From NCBI GenBank assembly GCA_016987375.1, contig PJRA01000303.1, positions 2,864-44,105 of the forward strand: 41,242 bases of DNA, in the 5' to 3' direction. Source of the stretch: Brachionus koreanus. Lineage: Eukaryota > Rotifera > Eurotatoria > Ploima > Brachionidae. The position numbers and the translations under genes were made by a program. Below the pieces are notes generated by a model. That model made no database searches. It saw nothing but the letters and a program-made list of their open reading frames with translations, and was not told the origin of the DNA. Positions 22,784 to 33,320 of the stretch are shown here, piece after piece; position 1 is the stretch's first letter; every line of letters starts with the position of its first letter.

Positions 22784-22785
22784 CT
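22784..22785 (-). promoter_or_regulatory. 3' splice acceptor in the eIF4A leader
   Basis: On the gene strand, TTTCTTTCCTAATATAG ends nine bases before the ATG. The pyrimidine tract and CTAAT branch-like motif are strong. It could serve a cis intron in the 5' leader or spliced-leader trans-splicing. Confidence 0.55.
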
Positions 22786-22789
22786 ATAT

Positions 22790-24097
22790 TAGGAAAGAAA
22801 CATATGAATTTTATATGTTTGATGTGAATGAAATTTTCAAAGCAAGAGCGAGTGAGCGAACAAAAGCATATACTTATACACATAGACTGATAACGTGCGA
22901 AGTCTGTGTGCATATTTTTCTATTTAAAAGTGGTTAGAATGCAATTAAAAGCAAAACAAACCTCCAAAAAGCAATTTTTTGAAAGCATGTTTTTAAAGAT
23001 TTTAATATTATGATGAGTTGACTTGAACGAGAATGCGCTCTTTTATTATGTATAAAATTTTAACTTGAACTCAAAATTAGCATGCTCTCTCTCTCTTTTT
23101 TCTTAAGTTTAAAGATAGCTTTTAAGTTCTATCTGCAGCTAGACAATAAATTAAGACTTTATTTTACTTAAGACACGCTTTCAGAAAGACAAAAGTTTTG
23201 GATTAAAAATTTGAGCATCTTACACTTCATTGTTTTGTTGGCCGTTTTCTTTACGGCTATCGGAACCAGCTTTACTGTTACCTTCTCTTTCCTCGATTGT
23301 TTGTTTAGGTTGCATTTAATTTTAAGACAAAAAATAAAATTTTTGTTCTTTTTTAGAAATCTAAATTTAAATGAAATTATTGACCTTAATATACATTTTT
23401 CTTATCTTAGCTGAAAAAATTTATTTATAAAAAACTGCAGGTTAAACCGATATGAATAGTTTTTATACTTCATTTCAAGATTAAATTAACAACTATATAC
23501 TTTCACCTCCAAAACAGATTTTAAATACTTTAAAAAAAATAGATCTTTTACTTAAAACTAAATTAACATATTTCCTAGTTTTATATTCATCATATAACTT
23601 TTTTCTTACTTTATCTTATCATTAATATTTGAAAAAAAAATATTATTAATTGATTTAATTTTAATATTAAATAAAATTAAATTTTAAAATTTCAATTAAT
23701 TTATATCGGATGTAATTTCGAAATAAAAATGCTTATTCATAATTTAGAAGAAAGAAATTTTTTTTTGAATGCTTGTTAAGTAGCAAAAACCATTAACATA
23801 TAATTATAAAATAAACACATTTGCTTTGGATCAATTTAAATGTCGACTTAATTTTTGGGAAAAATTCTTTCAAAAAAGTCCATTTTCAAAAAAAAATTTT
23901 TGATAAATTTTTTCTAAATTATTTTTATTCCTTATTTAAGTGCCTCAAACCGTAGTCTCAGATATTCTAATTTTGATATTTTTAAAATTTAAAATAAGAT
24001 TTTTATTTTAAATTTATAAAATTTTCTGTTTAGTCTAATTTTTCTAAGCAACTGGACTATTATTTTGATAACTGAATTATATGATGATTGATAAGAA
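22790..24097. other. Upstream region of eIF4A and adjoining non-coding DNA
   Basis: Less AT-rich near 22840-23260, as expected for a promoter or leader region, with GA/CT-rich tracts such as GCTCTCTCTCTC near 23083. Apart from the small minus-strand ORF at 23220-23315, I see no gene. Confidence 0.4.
23220..23315 (-). CDS. Short hydrophilic ORF, candidate eIF4A leader exon with uORF
   Basis: A 31-codon ATG frame in a GC-richer island reads MQPKQTIEEREGNSK..., all hydrophilic. It is followed by GAAGT|GTAAGA, a good splice donor inside the last codons. Splicing this donor to the acceptor at 22784 would extend the frame by V-E-L-K and end it at a TGA that overlaps the eIF4A ATG (ATGA). It would then be an upstream ORF, not part of eIF4A. 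The alternative is an unrelated micro-exon or chance. The plus-strand frame over the same bases is hydrophobic and less convincing. Confidence 0.3.
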   Translation of the reverse strand: MQPKQTIEEREGNSKAGSDSRKENGQQNNEV

Positions 24098-24288
24098 TTA
24101 ACACTAGAAGCACCATACGAGTCAAAATGACTTGTTTTAATTTTTTTTAAATCCTCGTATCTTTTGAATGGATTTTTCAAATAAATAAATCTTTTTTGAT
24201 TTATGTAGATTTTATTATTAAAGTTTTTTTTATAAAATAATTTAAAATTAAAAAAACTTGAAAAAATGCTTGGTGCTTCTAGTTTTAA
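24098..24288 (-). mobile_element. piggyBac-type MITE, copy 2 (inverted)
   Basis: TTAA flanks both ends (24098-24101 and 24285-24288). Termini are CACTAGAAGCACCAT and TTGGTGCTTCTAGTT, so one end has a single change. The reverse complement aligns along its whole length with the copy at 12868-13092, sharing for example CCATTCAAAAGATACGAGG, but lacks a stretch of about 34 bases in the middle. It is non-coding. Confidence 0.85.
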
Positions 24289-25416
24289 AAATATATCTAG
24301 CATATTTTCTTAATCTTACAAACATTCAAAAATGACTAATAATATTTTAACTAATTTTTTGTATATTCCCAACAAATAAATAAAAAATAAACAAATTTAT
24401 TCAAGAAAGAATAAATTTATTAAATCAAACAAAACATAATTTAAAAAAACAAAATATATGCTTTCAAGAAAAAAAAAAATTTATTTTTTTTGTGCAACCG
24501 TTCTGATAATCAAAGCCTTTTATCTTTTTCAGTAAAGCGTTGAATTTTAGACATTATTTATTAGCAGTTTCACTATTTTCTGAGAATTTTGCTTTTTTTG
24601 AAGAGATTTCTAACTTTTTGTCATACATTTTCGGTTAATTTGACACAATCAACCGGTTGATACTATACACAAAGTTTGAATTCATTTATTTGAATTGTCT
24701 GGCAAAATTTGCTTTAAACGAAATTGTTCAGTGTCATTGAGCATTTGATCGATTCAGGCATAAGCAAAATACTTTCATTTGATTTATTTAATTTTAAATC
24801 AGATTAATAAAATGAGTATAAAATAAATTGACATTATTATTTTTTAATATAATTTTTTTTATTTTTATTATTGAAGACTGGAAATATTAATTTTTATCAA
24901 AGTGTAAAGCAAATAAAATAACTGTACTGATTTTTTCAATCAAGTTTATTTTAGCTTTATTTGTTTAAAATAATATTAAATTTGTTGGGTAAAATATTTA
25001 AAGCCATTCAAAATCTTAACTATCAATTTAATAATATTTAAACAATGGAAAAGTGAACTTCTGAACAAGAAAAATGAATATTGAAATAAATTTTAAAACT
25101 TTTTGGTTTTTCATTTTAAGATTTAAAAACTAGATAAAAATATTTTTAAAATCACTCGTGAAAAACATGAATCTCAAGCTAAATAAAAAAAATTTATTCA
25201 ATTCTTAATCTAATTCTAGTATAAAAACATGAAAACAATTTAGGCTTTAGGCTTTAGACAGTAAAATCAAAAATTTATCTGAAATTAAATTAAAATAATC
25301 AAAACTTTTTAATGTGTCTATTATTTTTTTTTTAAATTTATGAGCTATATCTCAAACTGCTTTTTTCCTTTTTTTATTCTTTGATAATCAATATAATGAA
25401 AGTCCAAAGACTCATA
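24289..25416. other. Gene-empty AT-rich interval
   Basis: No gene. A perfect 14-base palindrome, ATCAACCGGTTGAT, lies at 24648-24661. Its AACCGGTT core equals the grainyhead/CP2 factor consensus. Confidence 0.5.
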
Positions 25417-25616
25417 ACGGCCACTGAACTGCAAAAAAAAGGCGTTGTCCGTCTTGATGACCGAGAGGAATAAAATATTTTTCTAAATTCTAACTTCTTT
25501 TCTTATACCCAATTTCTATTATATATTAAATTTTCATATTTGAAATTTTTTAAGTTTAATTTGTTAACACGGCCATCAAAACGACCAACACCATTTTTTG
25601 TCGGTTCAGTGGCCGT
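25417..25616. mobile_element. MITE-like element with 47-base terminal inverted repeats
   Basis: The left end begins ACGGCCACTGAAC and the right end finishes GTTCAGTGGCCGT. The two arms align as inverted copies for about 47 bases with several mismatches, through GGCGTTG/GGTGTTG and CTTGATGACCG/TTTGATGGCCG. The interior is AT-rich and non-coding. I could not see a target-site duplication, so superfamily is unknown. Confidence 0.7.
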
Positions 25617-26922
25617 CACCGAAGGCACACAACACTAGTACTTAAAAATAAAAATATTAAATTAGAAAATTCTTCGTTCACTATTATTACTAAAGGTTAA
25701 ATTTTTTTCAAATAAGCTAAAATAGAATCTGGTTAATTAATGATTCCACACCTTTTGTCAAAGACAAATATATTTTTAAAATAGTTAATAATAATAATAA
25801 ACTTAGATAGAAAATTAAGATATTTTTTAAAAATAAATTGTTGCAAAAAACTAAGATAAAATGGATAAACATTATTATTCTAATTATAATCATTAAATAA
25901 TATTTATTTTTAAAAATTATTTCACAAAAGTAAATTACAAAATAAAAATGATTTTTTATAAATTTTGATTTTTAGTTTTGAATGATTTCAGCAATCAAAA
26001 ATAAAGATTTAAATTCGTTTAAAACTAAATCTAAATTTCTTTGAATAGAATGTTTTTGTTTTGACATTACTTATCGAAAAATTTCACTTATCATAGATAA
26101 ATTTTGTTTAGTTCACTTTTTTTTTTCAAATCAAGCAAATATCGAAAGTATAAATTAATATTTTGTATTAACCTCTGTCAAAAATTCCAAAAAATATTTT
26201 ATTTAATAAAATTGAAGCATTTGGTTTTTGAACTTTTTTTTTTAATTCTACATATTTAACTCCTTACTTGATGAAAATGCCTGAAAAGATAAATCACTAT
26301 AGCAACTAAGAATTAAAATCCAAAATTTTAAAGAAATGCCGAAGCGATCAACAGTTGTAATTATTCAAATAGTTAGCTTAGGGAAAATATTTACCATTTA
26401 GATTAAAAATATTTGTTCAAAAGCCATAAAAATCAATCATTAAGAACGTCAGTTCTTCACTTAATAATTATTCGACTAGTTCGATCTCGTACCCGAGGCA
26501 ATCGTGACTATTTTCTCAACTCTTAAAATAAACACACTTAAACAACCTCTTTTAAAGTTGGTCTTTCCGTTTCATGAAATTGTATGTTTTTCCCAACTTA
26601 AAGCACTTATTTCGGCTAGTTACTGAACCTCGATACAATTCAATCAAATCAACCCTAATTGCAATTATTAATGAGAATTTATAAAGTAAAAAGATCAAAA
26701 ACTAGGACATTGACTAGATTAAGTTTGTAGATTTCAAGTTATTTTTAATATTGTTGCTTTTGTGTCTAACAAAAAAATAAAAAATTGAAGAAAAAAAACG
26801 CACCACTATTCGAAATAAGTGAATAATGAATTTCAAATTATACATATTATCTAAATAAAAAAGAAAATATTTAATTTAATATTAACGATATTAAATCAAT
26901 CAATTAATCGTTGGCAATAATT
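25617..26922. other. Non-coding DNA upstream of the LAP gene
   Basis: AT-rich, with no reading frame of note. The segment nearest 26922 should hold the promoter and leader of the LAP gene, but there is no recognisable element or acceptor-like AG next to the ATG. Confidence 0.4.
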
Positions 26923-29900
26923 ATGCCATTTTTTGGAATTGGTAAATTCAGCTGCAGTGGTAGTAGAAATGAGCCCAAAGAAATAAGTGTACTTAATTAC
27001 TCACACAATAATTTAACATATGTGCCAGAAGAAATTATTCTACACGAACGATCTTTAGAAGAGCTTTTTTTGGATGCCAATCGAATAAACGAATTGCCAA
27101 GAGTAAGGCAAATGCTCAGCCTTTACTGATTAAACAATTGAAATTTTTTATTTTAGTGGCTGTTTCAGTGCTATGGTTTGCGAATACTTTGTTTAACAGA
27201 CAATGAGTTTCAAGCGTTGCCACCAGCCGTGGCCAACTTGATCAATCTGGAAAATTTAGATATAAGCAAAAATGACATTAGAGAAATTCCTGATACCATA
27301 AAATGTTGCAAAAAGTTGTCTGTTTTTGAAGCAAGTGTTAATCCGATTGGAAGGTATTATCAATAAAATTATTAAGAAAAAATTTTATAACATCATTTTA
27401 AATGTTTAGATTGCCTGAAGGATTCATGATGCTGGTAAACCTCAAAGAGCTTTATCTTAATGACACATTTTTAGAATATTTACCAAGTAGTTTTGGCAGG
27501 TAAGAAAATAAAATTTCCCGCTCTTTTAAAACAGTGATTTGTACAATATTTTGGCAGACTTTGTAATCTAAAGGTTTTGGAAGTGAGAGAAAATCGGCTA
27601 AAAAATTTGCCCAGATCGATGAGCAGACTAATTGATTTGGAACGATTGGATATTGGAACAAATGAGTTTGACACATTTGTAATTTTTTTTTTTAAACTCT
27701 TTTTCCTAATAAAAACAATACATATTTCTTATAATTTTAGCCCGAGGTTCTTAGCAGTCTTACTAATTTGCACGAACTTTGCATTGATAATAATAAACTT
27801 GAATTTATTTCATCGGTAAAATAAAATATAATTAAAATAAACTTAAAATAATTAAATTATTTAAAAGGATATTGGAAATCTTAAACAACTTTCTTTTTTC
27901 GATTTAAGCAAAAACAAGCTTAGATATCTTCCAGAAGAACTTGGCGAATGTATTAGTCTTACTGATTTGCACTTGTCCGAAAATAATCTTGTAGGATTAC
28001 CTGACTCAATTGGTAAATAATTTAATTTGAATTTAAATTTGAACTTTTCTACTATTCAACTTACAAGGACGTTTGTCAAATTTAGCTATTTTAAAGCTTG
28101 ATCTAAATCAATTAACAAAAATTCCTAACTCAATTGGCGGGTAGCTATTCGATCACTCAATTTTAAATTAATTTTAAATTTAATTTTGTTTTATCCAGCC
28201 TTAACTCACTGTACGAGCTTGTACTAAGTCACAATTTTATAGTTGAAATACCTAGCACAATAGGTCTATTAAGAAATTTAAGAACACTTTATTTAGATGA
28301 AAATGAGCTCTCATTCATTCCTGCTGATGTATTATTTTGAATTTTTTATTCAAAAATTTTTCTATTTAATTTTTTAAAACTAGATTGGAAGTTGTAGTTA
28401 TTTGAGTTTATTGTCTATGAGAGAAAATAGACTAACATATGTACCCGACGAAATAGGTCGTTTAAGTAGACTTAAAGTATTAAATCTTAGTGCAAATTTG
28501 ATTCAATATTTGCCCTATTCAATCAGCAAACTAAAAGAACTCCAAGCCTTATGGCTTTCCGAAAATCAGGTAAGCTTTAGTAAAAAGTTTTAATTAAAAA
28601 TAGAAATTTTTTATTTAAACTTTAGACAAAACCTTTGATTCAACTTCAACAAGAAAAAGATAAGACCGGTAAACGCTACTTGACTTGCTATTTGTTTCCA
28701 CAAGAGCAAATAAGCAGAAATAGAGGTAAACTCAAAAACGTTGATTGATCTTGCTATTAAAATATTAAAATAAAAAAGAAAATTTAAAATATTCAGCAAT
28801 TAATGAGATAAATGTTCGCAAACGTTATTTGGATGATATCAGGATTCATCAATTGTATGATAACTTTGGACACAATTTATCTAAAGACAAAAATTACAAA
28901 AAGCCCATTGATCCAAACTTATTAATTGACTATAATTCCAGAGATTTTTTAAACAATCAAATTGATAAATTAGCCTTCAACAATTATGAAAATACAACTA
29001 GACAAAATTCAATTAGATTTACCAGTGATTTGCCAATATTTGATCATGGGGTAATTAAATTTAAAATTTGGTAAAACAAATTAAATTCAACATCTGTTAG
29101 ATTTAATGAATTTTTATGCAATTCTTAAAAAACAAATTTCTTATTTCATTTTGAGTTTTTAAAAAGTGAGACTTCTAAAAATTGATGAAAAATTCCAAAA
29201 TTTATTTTTGTTAAATTTTTTTTTAATGAAATTCAGATACATACTAATTCAAAATGCTCAGTTGGAATGCAGATGTTTGTGCTTCATTTTATTTTAAAGA
29301 GAATTTTTTTCTCAATTTAGATTATTAAAATATTAAATCAATTCTTCTTTTCATCTTTTTAGAACCTCTAATTGATCTAAAATTTCTAGAATGCTTTGGT
29401 AATTTAACCAAATATAACTACATATCCAAAAATTTTATGCAAAAATTTTGACAGAATATTAAAATGCTTATGGACTAAATTGAAAATAAAGATTTGTTTA
29501 GCATCACACAGTAATTTCAAAATTGATAAGAGACTATGGCAATGTGAAATTTTAGAAAAAATACATAATAAAAACGGAAACCGGTATATTTTTTTTCTAA
29601 CTGTGCAAAAATGGCTCTGCAAACAGCACATTAATGTACGATTATGGACAAGCGAATTCTTAACTCTTAAAAAACTCTTCATTTGTCTGTAAAATATACT
29701 TATTAAAAAATCATTAGATAAGATTTGCAATAAATTTGATAGTTGTAATAGAGCTAAGAATTAATTTGTAGAAACTCATACAATAATCTACTATTAGCAG
29801 AACCATTTTTGCAGAAATATGAAAAAAAATTTATCGTTTTTAATTTCTACTTAATTATTTTTTAAATTTAACAATCTAAGAAAATGTATTTTAAAATAAT

Positions 29901-30258
29901 AATTTTAAAAAATTTAATTCAAATAATTAATTTTAAATTTTTATTCACAATTAACATTAAATGTCATACTTTTTTTTTGGTCTAATAAATTATTTTATTT
30001 ATTACTGATGCTAAAAATTAAAAAAACATTTAAAGGATTAATTTTTTTCTTATCCTTTTAGTCAAATAAAAAGTAAATTTTGAATCTTAATTTTAAATAT
30101 ATTTTTCAATTTAGAATTTACTCTTAAAACCAATTGCTGACAATTATAATACAGAACAAATAAAAAACATTTATCTTGATAGTCCTAGTGGAAACAATTA
30201 CGAGCGAGAGAAAGCTTTCAAAGTGCACAAATCGGTGAATCGAATGAATGGAATCTGA
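26923..30258 (+). CDS. LAP-family leucine-rich repeat protein (Erbin/LRRC7-like), no PDZ
   Basis: Twelve exons: 26923-27102, 27157-27353, 27410-27499, 27558-27678, 27741-27815, 27868-28012, 28068-28140, 28199-28328, 28384-28569, 28626-28725, 28797-29050 and 30115-30258. All are GT-AG and in phase, giving 564 aa. The start is the ATG encoding MPFFGIGKF, at the usual LAP distance from the first repeat. About 16 LRRs of 23 residues run to residue 399. They are followed by the LAP-specific segment [11 protein letters not shown]...[10 protein letters not shown] (400-429). Phrases such as [24 protein letters not shown] and [18 protein letters not shown] are closest to Erbin/LRRC7. Family members sit at basolateral or synaptic membranes and scaffold polarity complexes. 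The tail (433-564) is charged and ends without a PDZ domain, as in LANO. Intron 11 is 1064 nt against 52-71 for the others; reading into it would stop at 29074, an alternative end. Exon 12 is the least certain part. Confidence 0.9.
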
Positions 30259-31007
30259 TTGCAGACAATTTTAACTTTGTAAATGTGCGTTAAATAATCA
30301 ATTTTCAATTGAGAATTAATTTCAATTTTTATTTCATTCATTCAAATATTTAGAGTAACCAAAATCTAAAAAATTTTCTATGACTAAAAATTTTTTTATA
30401 TTTTTGATATAATATTTTATAAATGTTATGACTTACTATCTTATTGAAAAAGGAATTTATAAATTTTGTAATAAAAAATTCTATTTTATTCTATTTAATA
30501 ACTAAATCAAATTAAAAATTGTTTTTTTTTTTTATTATTATTTAATATAAGAAATAAATATATTCGAAAAAAATATTGAATAAAATAAATCATTAATATT
30601 GCAGGCTCATACAAAAAGTTTTCCGATTTAATTTAAATTCAGAAATACTTTTGATTGATTTCTGATATATATGTACGATTTTATTTGGATACATGAAAAA
30701 TTTAAAATTCAGTTAACTTTTATTCAAAACAAAATTTAAAAATATTTGCTTAAAATAAAATGAATTAACTAAAAATGATTAAAAATTTAAAACAAATTTT
30801 TCTCTCAAGAATCAAAATTTAGAATAGTTTCTCTGTTATGGTTTTTTAATTTTTCAAAAATATTTTTCATACTTGATAAAGTAAGATTATTTGATATTCA
30901 AAATCAACAAATTTGAAAGCAATCATGGCTAAACTTAAATAATTAACAAAATATATTTTTTATAATATTAAAATATGATAAAATAGAAAATATAAAAAAT
31001 TTTTAAA
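30259..31007. other. Convergent intergenic region between LAP and HMBS
   Basis: AT-rich 3' flanks of two converging genes. I looked here for a PDZ exon (GLGF-type loop) and saw none on the plus strand. Confidence 0.5.
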
Positions 31008-32295
31008 CTAAAAGCTACCATGAACTACTAATTTAATTTCATTGATTAGCAGATCAGCGCCTTTTTCCTTGAGTTTTTCAGCCAAGTGTAGACCACATAG
31101 TTCAGCTTTAATCATTTTATTTTCATCAATATTCAAATCGGCAAGAAAACAAAAATGTCTCAAACTAGGTTCGATAATTTGATCACTATTTTCTACTTTA
31201 ACGCGTTTAGGCATTTTATTTTCTTCATTAGAGTCTTTGAAACTTCGCTTGGGACTATCGATATTTTTTGTTTCATTCAAATCAGATTGATCGCTAACAG
31301 CAGGCATTATTGGACAAGCATTTGATTTATCGTTAAAATTGATCTCGAATCTATCTTGAATTCGCTTTGTTCCTTCCAAATCAAAAACAGCTCCTTCCAA
31401 AATTATGGAATTTTTAGTTAGACAGGAATTTACACCTATCGGTGCACTGCAACCACCTTCTAGCTTGGCTAGAAAAGTACGCTCTGCAATGCATCGTAAA
31501 AGAGTTTCTTCATCATTTAGTCTATTAAGCATTCGGATAACTTCAAAATCGTTTCGTCGAGATTCAACACCAAGAGCGCCTTGACTGACTGCGTGTAAGC
31601 AAGTTTCGGGAGGCAAAATATGAGAAATTCTATCATCATATTTCATACGCTTAAGACCTGCTGTTGCAAGAATTATAGCATCAAATTTTTTCTCATCATC
31701 CATTTTGCTCATCCGAGTTTGCAGGTTCCCGCGTATGGTTTCAAATTTAAGCTTTGGATATTTTTCTTTCAATTGGGATATTCTTCTCAATGAACTTGTG
31801 CCAATTATGCTGTTCTCTTCAAAATCATCAAGAGACTTTTTGGTCTCTACCCATCTCTTTGCTATTACCAGCGAGTCACTTGGATCTTCTCGTTCAGGAA
31901 CTCCGGAAATAATCAAATTATCAGGCAAGACTTGGCAAGGCATATCTTTAAGAGAATGTACAACAAAATCTATACGATTGGTAAGCAACGCGTCTTCTAA
32001 TTCTTTGGTAAATAAACCTTTGTCACCAATTTTCGGTAAGGCAATATTCAAAATTTTATCACCCTTGGTATCAAAATTAACTATTTCAAAAGTAAAATCA
32101 GGATACATTTGTTCCATTCTTGATTTTATACTTTAAGAAGCAAATTAAATTTTTAAAAGCCAACATTACACTTTAAATTTACTATTCTGATTGCACCATT
32201 GCTAATTTGCTTTTTCTCGATCCTATCTTAAAATGTGTTCTCTTAGCTTGCACTGAATCGACATGCTCACTGGATACTGGATTTTCCGAACTCAT
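31008..32295 (-). CDS. HMBS: Porphobilinogen deaminase (hydroxymethylbilane synthase)
   Basis: Exon 1 is 32183-32295 and exon 2 is 31008-32130, separated by a 52-nt intron. The join (GAATA|...|TATAAAATC) is in phase and gives 411 aa. The enzyme condenses four porphobilinogen units into hydroxymethylbilane in the cytosolic part of haem synthesis. Landmarks: FKIGSRKSKLAMVQSE at the N-terminus, GDKGLFTKELE, HSLKDMP with catalytic Asp near residue 100, GTSSLRR (Arg 153/154), IRGNLQTR, and LEGGCSAPIGV, whose Cys near 265 carries the dipyrromethane cofactor. Nothing catalytic is missing. The protein is longer than the human enzyme (361 aa), largely because of a polar insertion at about 304-362 in the C-terminal domain. 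This includes MPKRVKVE, which resembles a c-Myc-type nuclear localisation signal. An acceptor-like AG lies 19 bases upstream of the ATG. Confidence 0.96.
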
Positions 32296-32314
32296 TTTAA
32301 AGAGATAAATATTT

Positions 32315-32316
32315 CT
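32315..32316 (-). promoter_or_regulatory. 3' splice acceptor-like AG in the HMBS leader
   Basis: On the gene strand, AAATTTTTAACTTTAG ends 19 bases before the ATG. It is a candidate leader-intron or trans-splice acceptor. Confidence 0.4.
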
Positions 32317-33015
32317 AAAGTTAAAAATTTGCTTTTTTGTCTAATAAAAATCTTATTCAAACAAAATTTTCATTTATATATATTTTTTTCTAAAAAGTGA
32401 TTCCAATGTTGCTTTACATAATCTATGACGCTGAATATTTTACAATGAACATTATAGAATCTAAAAGTAAATTTAATATATAATATGTATTTAAAAAAAG
32501 TAAAATTTGCATGGGTTTTTAAATATTTTTTGCTAAGCTCAAATTTAACTTCAATAAACAACTTGATTTTTATTTTTTATTATTTTAAATTTGAAGCAAG
32601 AAAATATGATAATTTTAATTCAAAAAAATTATTATTTTTTGTAAAATTTAGGCAAATTGAAGTTTATAATCATGCACAAAAATTATAATTTAAAAATTTT
32701 TTTAAATATTTTTTAGGTTTATAATTTATTGCAAAAGCGTATTTATTATAGTAAACATTTAATGTTAAAATTAAAAAAAATATTTTTAGGCATTTTGATT
32801 CAATTTTGTTAATAAACTTCGAAATTTAATCTTTCTAATAAAATTATTTTTAAAAGATTAAAATTTTATTTATTCAATTTTGTTCATTAAAATTTTAAAA
32901 TAAAATAAATAAATCAGAAAAATTTTGTTCAAAAAATTATTAGAAGATATTTTTCAAGTTTTTCATAAAAATCGTTGAACATCAAAAAAGCTTTTGATGT
33001 ACTTCGATTTTGCTT
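32317..33015. other. Non-coding DNA upstream of HMBS
   Basis: AT-rich, with no gene on either strand. It presumably contains the HMBS promoter. Confidence 0.4.
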
Positions 33016-33016
33016 T

Positions 33017-33110
33017 TTAACCCTTATCCTTCTAAAATCGGGTCAAAAATTACCCAATATTCGGTTAATGACTGAAATGTGTCAAATTTGACCCAAGCAA
33101 AAATATTAAA
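33017..33110. mobile_element. Possible piggyBac-like terminal fragment
   Basis: TTAACCCTTATCCTTC has the TTAA-CCC start typical of piggyBac-like ends. An internal inverted pair GGGTCAAA...TTTGACCC follows within 80 bases. No opposite terminus was found, so this is at most a solo end or decayed copy. Confidence 0.35.
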
Positions 33111-33320
33111 AATTTTATATGCATTAAATGCTGAAATCGGGAAATTAATCCAGGTGCAAGGCTCTATCAATTTCTTTTCAAAAAGTCTTAAGAGTAATTA
33201 TATGCTTTTAAATAGTAAAATTATAACTTTTAGAAAGAACTTTTAAAAAATCTGATTTCGATATTTAGTTTTAAGTTTTTAAATCTAGCAATTAAAATAT
33301 TAGTCAATTATTTTTTTCTT

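Noticed and set aside
23989..24303. Minus-strand 104-codon frame over MITE copy 2
   Set aside because: It runs through the terminal repeats of a non-coding MITE and has AT-driven composition (Phe/Lys/Ile/Asn), so it is spurious.
29404..29730. Opposing frames in the last LAP intron
   Set aside because: They do not connect in phase with the flanking exons and show no known domain. They are kept only as possible element debris.
30259..31007. A PDZ exon completing the LAP gene
   Set aside because: No glycine-rich carboxylate-binding loop or other PDZ-like sequence is visible on the plus strand before HMBS.
31705..32136. Plus-strand frame of 143 codons
   Set aside because: It is the antisense shadow of the HMBS coding exon.
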